NCBI GenBank assembly: GCA_028583415.1
Contig: CM053267.1
Location: 16,597,583-16,661,582, forward strand
DNA from: Protea cynaroides
Taxonomy: Eukaryota > Streptophyta > Magnoliopsida > Proteales > Proteaceae
Length of the DNA stretch: 64,000 bases
Reading direction: 5' to 3'
The stretch's first letter is position 1; each line of letters opens with the position of its first letter. This document shows positions 57,481 to 64,000 of this stretch, piece after piece. A program made the position numbers and the translations under genes. The notes beneath the pieces are model-generated. The model was not told the DNA's origin. It was given only the letters and a program-made list of their open reading frames with translations, and ran no database searches.

Positions 57481-58007
57481 ACTTACTTGAAAGAAGAGCT
57501 GGAAACTGAAGACTGAAGCACAACACATTGAAGACTTGACGCACTGGAAAGCTCTGATCATTGCGAACAAGTGGAGAAGAAGGAAGAGAATACCTACAAA
57601 GAGCGGGGTTTAAATAAACACCGTTCTTGAACATGGCACATGTCTTTGGTTCAGGTCCGTGCCTCGCTCCGAGCATAGGCCATAATGGCCTACGATTCAC
57701 CGTAATGGCTATAATTGAAACATCAGGGCGGTTAGGGAACATGTAGCCGCCCCTTATGCGATCAAATCTCATTGCATTAAAGACAGTACGGCGCACCAAG
57801 CTTCTTCATTGGAGAACCAAAGGACTGGTGAGACCCACATGATCACCGTGGAGATTTGAAAATCCCGTGCAAAAGGCCGATGTTTTGATAGCACCTCGTT
57901 GCTTCTTTACCTTGCACACATCGGATAATTCGCTGAAGGATGTCCATACTGCAACATCGACTGACACAGGGAAGCATTTATTGCTCTCCCAGCCTTTACA
58001 AACCTAT

Positions 58008-58028
58008 AAGAGCAAGGGGCATCTGATA
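58008..58028 (+). other. Polypurine tract of Tat element 2
   Basis: AAGAGCAAGGGGCATCTGAT directly precedes the LTR start TGAGGGATAC; Tat element 1 has the same tract. Confidence 0.75.
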
Positions 58029-58813
58029 TGAGGGATACTAACATCCTATTAAGAATTGCCACATGTATGTGGATCATTGCATCGAAAGAGTCACAACGTA
58101 TATTGGGCCTCGGATGGTCAAGGCAGGAGATGCTCTTGCAAGGCCTCGACCTGGTCTTGATGAAAGCTCAATCTCGATAGGTCAACTCCTTGAAGTGCTT
58201 GAGGCTAGTCATCGTGGTCGGAGCCTCAAACACAGTCAAGGAGCCTCGATATCATCGAAGCTCTACACTACATCAAAATGGCTCGAAAAGGTCGTGGCCT
58301 CACAGCGTCGCCAACTCAAACCAATATTCCCAGATGCATGGTTGAAAACCCTATCCAGGGGACCATTATAAATAAGGAGAGATCTTTTATGTTATAATGC
58401 CTGGGAGCAATCTCTGAAATCAAATAACAAAAGTCGGGATTTGAAGGGACAAGCATGGAAGGAATATCTTGATTTACGCAATAGTGAGCGTGATCCGTGC
58501 TCGCTGTGAAGGTATCTTGCCTTATTAGGCGAGACAACAGGTCTTCCTATTCAGATCACTCTCAGGCTATATGTCTGGGAAAAAACACAAGCAAACACAG
58601 ATTGAATCTCCTCTCTGAACTTGGACCGAGAAAGCTATTAGAATCCTTTGACAAAAGGGATAGCCTTCTGTGTCTATTCCATACTGCTTGTTCACCGAAC
58701 TTACTTAGGCATCGAAGTGGTCTCAGGGTTTCACAACCTGACCATCACACGGTGTCTTCTTCTTGTGCAGAATTCCGGCGAGCTAAAGGACAAACTTGTT
58801 CTGTGCAACAACA
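58029..58813 (+). repeat. 3' LTR of Tat element 2, 785 bp
   Basis: It shares with Tat element 1 (reverse complement) ACCATCACACGGTGTTCTT-type sequence near 58740, GAGCTAAAG near 58783 and the end GTGCAACAACA. It is 130-170 bp shorter than the element 1 LTRs. Its end abuts a kinase coding sequence. Confidence 0.75.
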
Positions 58814-59693
58814 GTATATAAAGGAAAGTTTACGTAGTGGTAATCTTGTTGTGGTCAAGAAGTTAGCAAACTCTAAAGGTAATGGGTAGGATTTTATTAA
58901 TGAAGTTGTGACCATCGGAAGGATTCATCATGTCAATGTGGTACGACTTATCGGATTTTGCTTAAAGGGATCAAAAAGGGCTCTAGTGTATGACTTCATG
59001 CCCAATGGGTCCATAGACAAGTTCATCTTCACTCAATGGTTGACAAGATTTTTTTTAAGTTGGGAAAATATGTACAATATTGCCTTAGGAATTGCTCATG
59101 GGATTGAATATCTCCATCGAGGTTATGCTATGCAAATTCTTCATTTGGATATCAAGCCTCACAATGTTCTTTTGGATGTGGATTTAACTCCAAAAATTTT
59201 GGATTTTGGGTTCGCCAAACTGTATCTAACAACTGATAATACTGTTTCTCTCACTGCAATGAGGGGAACAATAGGATACATAGCTCCAGAGCTGGTTTAC
59301 AAAAACATGGGAAGTGTCTCTTATAAGGTTGATGTTTATAGTTTTGGAATGTTGCTAATGGAAATGGTAGGAAGAAGGAAGAATGTAAACCCCTTTGCTA
59401 AAAAACTACAAGTCTACTTTCCATCATGGATATATGAGAAACTAAGTCGAGGAGAAGATATGGAAATGGAAGATGCCACTGAGGAAGACAAGAGTATAAT
59501 AAGAAAGATGATCATAGTCGCATTATCTTGCAAACAATTGAAACCTGGTGATCACCCTTCCATGAGTATAGTCATAGAAACGCTAGAATCCCCAACCGAA
59601 CTTTTACAAATGCCACCAAGTCCTTTTCTAGGATTATCACTAAGAATGGAAGAAGATGAAACTTTTAAAGAGCCATCAACCACTTCCTTGTAG
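58814..59693 (+). pseudogene. Receptor-like kinase catalytic domain (LRK10L-type), 5' lost to LTR
   Basis: Right after the LTR, VYKG (58815-58826) and, one frame over, SLRSGNLVVVKKLANSKGNG give the end of the glycine loop and the VAVK-type lysine. A TAG follows (58888), then 262 open codons: FINEVVTIGRIHHVNVVRLIGFC, LVYDFMPNGSIDKFI, ILHLDIKPHNVLLD (catalytic loop, HLD), DFGFAKL, MRGTIGYIAPEL, KVDVYSFGMLLMEMV, and the C-lobe to HPSMSIVIETLE. This fits plant LEAF RUST 10-like/PR5K-like kinases, which have ILH-DIKPHN. Extracellular and membrane parts and the loop start are missing upstream. Frameshift plus stop and loss of the 5' half make it a pseudogene, though the C-lobe is well kept. Confidence 0.85.
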
Positions 59694-60990
59694 TGAAGTT
59701 CATCATCGAACTATTCGGCGATCCGATCAAATTAAATGTGATCTATATTGGTTTCTTGTAAGCATTAATAGTCTACTTTATGTAATAAAAAAAAATTGAT
59801 TATCTCTGTTTTGACTTTTTCTTTCCTTTTTTCCCTTTGTTTTGGTTATTTTCGCCACTTTCTTCCATCAACGAAGATATCACCGAAATACTTTGAGTGG
59901 CTGATATTTTACTTCCATTTAAGCAATAAAAAAAAAAAACAAAGAAGATACCGCCGGTTCCCTCTTCTGCAGTTCCAGTTTATTTGACTTTTTTTTTTTT
60001 TGAACTAAAATTTTCTATTTATCACCAGGAAAAAAAGAACCGAAGATATCACCGGTACTAAAGAGTCACGGACGATGATGAACCTCTTATCATAGGTTTC
60101 ACGGGTAATTGATTTCATTCCATAATATTTATGTATCTCCAAATATGCAATTTCAGCTTTCAATTGGATAGTTTGTTGGTTTAGTTCTTGTGTTTTAGGG
60201 CTTCAGATTCTTTCTAAAGATGTAAATGGATCAAATTAGGTACGGATAGGATACTATCTGAATTTGAATTCGGAATTTGACAATTGCATCCGGACGGATT
60301 AAAATAATGAAAATCCGAATTCAAATTGGCATCCGAATCCAGAAATAAAAATAATGGAGAAGAAGGAAGAGAAATCAAGACCTGAAATCTGATTGGACGA
60401 AATGGCTGGAGTACTCAGACTGTTTTGCATATTTTGAGTCTAAAACGGAATTTTCAACTCTTATTTTGGAAGATTTACAAAGTTATAAAACGATAAATTA
60501 AGAAGTTAAAAAAAAAACAGGAAAACAGTGAAGAATTTGATCAGGACCGCAAGAGCAGTGAGGCGCGAGAGAGTGAGAGTGAGAGATGATTGGAGAAGTA
60601 ATAGGGTGACAGACGAAGGCCAACTGCAGAGCTCGTAATCGCCGCCTCCCCTCATCCAGTTGCTCCGATTTACTTTTTCAGCCGCTATTCTCTCTCTCTC
60701 TCTCTCAAATTTGAATTAAGAAACAAACAAGTTGAAATTTAATTATTTTTAAATTGATTGAACGGCCAAAGATCTCAACTAAACCCATCGAAATGAAGGA
60801 AATCAAAGAAATTCTCATATATCCACTTCAGATTTGACCGCAATACCTTAATCTAAACTCATCTTCTCAATCGGTTGGGTCAGGAAAAATCCCATAAACC
60901 TAAAATAACTAGATTCAATCACAAGATAGATGTTTTGGGTCAACAGAGGAATTCCTCACACTACCAAGTATTGGACTTTATGTTGTCATT
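59694..60990. other. Kinase 3' flank and intergenic DNA
   Basis: Probable kinase 3' UTR with TAATAAAAAAAA near 59780. 60220-60350 has GGATAGGATACTATC and GAATTTGAATTCGGAATTTG words like those of plant hAT-type MITEs. A CT run is at 60690-60706. No gene is visible. Confidence 0.5.
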
Positions 60991-63235
60991 GTTGGCAACT
61001 TGACTGATATGACAGTGTTTGTGAGCATACAATCAAAGAAATTAGGAGAGAGAGTGTCAATGTAGGAGAGAGAGTGTCAGTGCAGTGGCAAAACTGGAGT
61101 AACATGGAACAACCTCGCATGAGTGTTCTACAGTGTTCTACATGTGTTTCAGATGACTTGCAGCGAGTTAAATGGTATTCTACATCAAGTTTGATGAGAG
61201 AGAGTGACTGTGGACTGTGGACCCCACTGGTGATGTGGCACAGCTTCTCTAATGATGTGACCGAGTTTCTGATGATACGACAGTGTTACTGAAGATATGA
61301 TAGAGTTTCTGATGTTTCTCATATTGTAGAAAAAGCAATTGAAGAGAGAGAAAGAAGAGAGAGAAATTGGAGAGAGAAAGAGGAGAGAGAAAAATGTGAG
61401 TGGGACCCACAGGTGTGGTGGCAAGGTGACATGCCAACATGGCAGCCCACGGCACTTGGTATGTATGCACGCAAAGTTTCAGGTTCAAATTCCAAGGTTT
61501 GACAGAGTTGTAACTTTGGGTCTATTTTTAGTGGGTCCTGCAGCATGTTCATAGAAATCTGACAGTGGAAAGATGTAGAACGTCGAGTTATCTTTCCAAC
61601 GCAACTTGAATCACTCAATTCTGACGTCGGATGAGAGAGATATCGCAGTTTCTGTCAGATTGCTCGAAAAAGTCATTTCACAAGTTGTTTAGGGGCAATT
61701 TCGACATTTCACAAGTTGTTTAGGGGCAATTTCGGCATAAAAAGAGAAGAAGATGCAAGATCAGTGGCTGGATTTGAGCCACGATGCTCAGATCCACTTT
61801 GAATGGATTAGATCAAGGCGGGCTCGAGTGTAATGCGGCGGCAACGTCGAGATTCCATCGGGAGGCTTTTGGTTCGGCAAACGCAAGATAATATGATGAT
61901 TCTTGTTACATGAAACAGGTACCTTGATTCCGTGTGACGCACGTACAGGTACGGCGACTGAGAAGATCCAAATCGAAGAGTCAAAAGTGGACTCGATCGC
62001 GCCTGACGTGATTTGTGCCGATCCAACGGTAATAAGACAATCCAGACTTTTTAAGGTTATCCAACGGCTGGTAGAGGAGATTTCACATCACCCAATCAGC
62101 GTTCGGGTAGCGATTCCGTGTAGCGCAGGTGCACGGTATGCCTCCAAAAGATTTCATTTTGAATTTTTTGATTGGTCAAACTTCAAACCGCCATAACTTC
62201 TTCATCCGAGCTCCAAATCGGTCCGTTCAAGTTGCAGTTTCTATATTTTTGGATGCTTTATACATTGGGCGCCGTTGGGAGTCGTAAAAACGCTGAGAAA
62301 AATCAAAAATAGGGTTTTGAAGCTTAACAAAGGATTTTTCTAAGGTTTTGTGCCATGTGGGAGTGATCAATCACCAACTACCTCTTTTCTATGCATCAAT
62401 GGAGTGATAAATCTCTATGATAGGTCAGTAGAACTTTTATTTTCACATTCATGATGATTATGGGTTGTGTGGAAGAAATTGGAAGCTTGTCGATGAGGTG
62501 TGCTCTGTGAATCTATCTCTATCATCATTGAAGGTTGTTAGAGAGTACCTGAGAGCAGTCTGAAGCTTCAGAGAGATTGTTGGTCATTCGAAAGCATAGT
62601 TTGTGAGATTTTTCAATTCCCTTATCTATTTATGCTTTCAATTTATTGTATGCTAGCGTATGTGCAATTGTTGAATACCTAGCTCATGGGGAAAAACTAT
62701 AAGGCAAATTTATAAGCCTAAAAAAAATTGTTATTTGCTTCCCGTGGATGCGGATTAAGCATGGTGTGCAGCATGTGCTGAACACTAGTACTTGATACCT
62801 GAATTCCTGGCACATGTGTGTCCTCCTAGTTTTATGCTGGATAAATTGGGTGTATGTACTCCCTGCTGTGTAGACAGCAAAAAGAAGTGTATTGAGTATA
62901 TACGGAGCCCATTGGACATGACTCCATGGACTAGCCATCACACACTGTATTGGTGAACCACGTATATCCTGTGTTATGGACTGTCTTTATTTTCCTATAT
63001 ATTTTGGAGTGCATGGAAGGACTTGCAGGATGGGTGTGCAAATCTGGTAGACCTGGCCACTGAGTAGTAGCGAGGTAGATTTGCATGTGCTTATGTGTGT
63101 GTGAAAAGTTAGGTCTCCATCAGCTCTGGGCAGCAGTAAATAATTAAGGAGAATTTTTCAAACACTGATTCACCCCCCTCTCAGTGTCATATCAAGTTCA
63201 TCACCAAGAGCTCTCAATTCGACTTCTTTCCAGGT
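60991..63235 (+). other. Possible degraded LTR or old transposon sequence
   Basis: CTTTCCAACGCAACTTGAAT (61586), GAGCTCCAAATCGGTCCGTT (62209) and TTCACCCCCCTCTCAGTGTC (63170) are phrases of the kind often found in LTRs of plant Ty1/copia-like elements. No PBS, LTR pair or pol is visible, so this stays tentative. There is no convincing coding sequence. Confidence 0.3.
61674..61735 (+). repeat. 31-bp tandem duplication
   Basis: Two copies of a 31-bp unit beginning CATTTCACAAGTTGTTTAGG (61674-61704, 61705-61735) differ only in the last base. Confidence 0.95.
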
Positions 63236-63639
63236 AACACTTTATTTTGTTTCTTCTACTGTTTGTCTTTGTTGGTTCAATTGTTTTGCTTGTTGCATTT
63301 CCACTAGATTATTGGCCTCTCTGTAATTTTCTTCATACTTTTAATGGGTTTCCTATTGTTAATTAATTTCTTCTTTTATTGTTCCACCTATGATCATCTT
63401 CTTATCAATTTGTTTCTCTCTGTGCCTAGGTAGAGTTTTCCTGTAGTTCCCTATAGTTGCTTATTTTTTTCTTCCTCTAATTCTGTGTTTTTATAAGTTT
63501 CCCAGGAGTTTCATATTCCTTGCAATATCTATTCATTTGAGGGGGAAGTTCTGTTTTGCTTATTCTTTTTTACAGAAGGCAATTTGGGTTGAGGGTGAGG
63601 TGCATGGTATATGGTTAGGTAGGGGGATATTTTGATCCC

Positions 63640-63790
63640 ATATCCTGTTTATAGTGGGGAAAGAATTCGGATGGATGGGCAGAATGAAATGTTAAAGCTT
63701 ATCGTGAATGGTTGCCTTTGTTGTACTGTGAGAGGGGATTTAGTTGAAATACTTTTGAAATGGGCTAAGGAAAAGTCGTGGACCAGTTGT
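63640..63790 (+). pseudogene. COBW-type GTPase exon or fragment
   Basis: The frame reads RMDGQNEMLKLIVNGCLCCTV and then RGDLVEILLKWAKEK. NGCLCCTVRGDL is the CXCC signature of COBW/CobW-C GTPases (zinc and cobalamin metallochaperone family; G3E class). The upstream T-rich sequence ends in TTTACAG (63575) and TTTATAG (63653), which could be intron acceptors. After AKEK the sequence loses family similarity (TSCWSLSW) and hits a stop at 63827, so this is either one exon of a host gene running rightwards or a broken copy. P-loop and GTPase motifs are not seen. Confidence 0.55.
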
Positions 63791-64000
63791 TGGTCACTGA
63801 GCTGGCAAAAAAAAATTGGTGAAGTGTAGAATGAATGTCATGCACTAGGTATCTTTGAATAAATCTGTGAGTTGTTTGTTGATACGAGAATTAGTCATGA
63901 ATTTGTTGTTGGCACCATTTAGTAGGGAATGAGTATTGATGTTTGCTCTCTTTATTAAATTGACTACTCATTTTTACTGCTAAATGTAATGTTTTAAGTA
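63791..64000. other. AT-rich end of window, no gene seen
   Basis: TTG/GAAT-rich sequence without domains; it could be an intron downstream of the COBW-like exon. Confidence 0.4.

Larger units (their letters stand above)
51776..58813 (+). mobile_element. Tat-lineage element 2, plus strand, 5'-truncated
   Basis: It starts in the C-terminal RT connection and continues through RNase H, integrase, a 160-bp tandem repeat, a 2.6-kb antisense gene, PPT and 3' LTR. The PPT and LTR match those of Tat element 1 in inverted orientation. The upstream half is replaced by the LTR tail at 51699-51775. Confidence 0.85.

Overview
The window looks like repeat-dominated nuclear DNA of a flowering plant. It holds nested LTR retrotransposons of several lineages, a LINE 3' end, long AT-, GA- and CT-rich tracts, and almost no intact gene. 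No rRNA, tRNA, CRISPR array or bacterial-type operon was seen. Family assignments come from protein motifs read by eye; no database search was run. LTR boundaries rest on paired copies, TG...CA ends, primer-binding sites (PBS), polypurine tracts (PPT) and, in two cases, target-site duplications.

Layout. (1) 1370-14669 is a Tat-lineage Ty3/gypsy element on the minus strand with two LTRs, degraded gag, protease and RT, and an antisense gene relic on the plus strand. That relic is split by a 5.46-kb solo LTR (3390-8848). (2) 15040-16169 is a 5'-truncated LINE. (3) 16170-31352 is a stack of related chromovirus-like elements with LTRs of about 2.3-2.4 kb that begin TGTAAGACCTG and an initiator-Met-type PBS. 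Each element retaining the region after the PBS carries a gene-like reading frame antisense to gag-pol there. (4) 31353-51698 is a second, minus-strand copy of that family. It was hit in its antisense frame by a 15.8-kb non-autonomous element (32462-48267) with LTRs of about 4.78 kb and a non-coding interior full of tandem repeats. (5) 51699-51775 is the orphan tail of another LTR. (6) 51776-58813 is the 3' half of a second Tat element on the plus strand, with RNase H, integrase, a 160-bp tandem repeat, a 2.6-kb antisense gene relic and the 3' LTR. (7) 58814-59693 is a receptor-like kinase pseudogene broken at its nucleotide-binding loop by that LTR. (8) 59.7-64 kb is low-copy-looking DNA with a possible degraded LTR and an exon-like piece of a COBW-type GTPase gene.

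The most interesting features are the giant-LTR family, three LTRs seen here and two of them carrying pieces of host genes (an SNF2-type ATPase and a DUF295/F-box-like protein), and the recurrent antisense genes with their own TATA box and introns in two unrelated retrotransposon lineages. The nesting gives a relative order. The giant-LTR element is younger than the chromovirus copy it interrupts, and the giant solo LTR is younger than the first Tat element. Element A (23853-30253) inserted into, or recombined with, an older LTR at 22787-23852.
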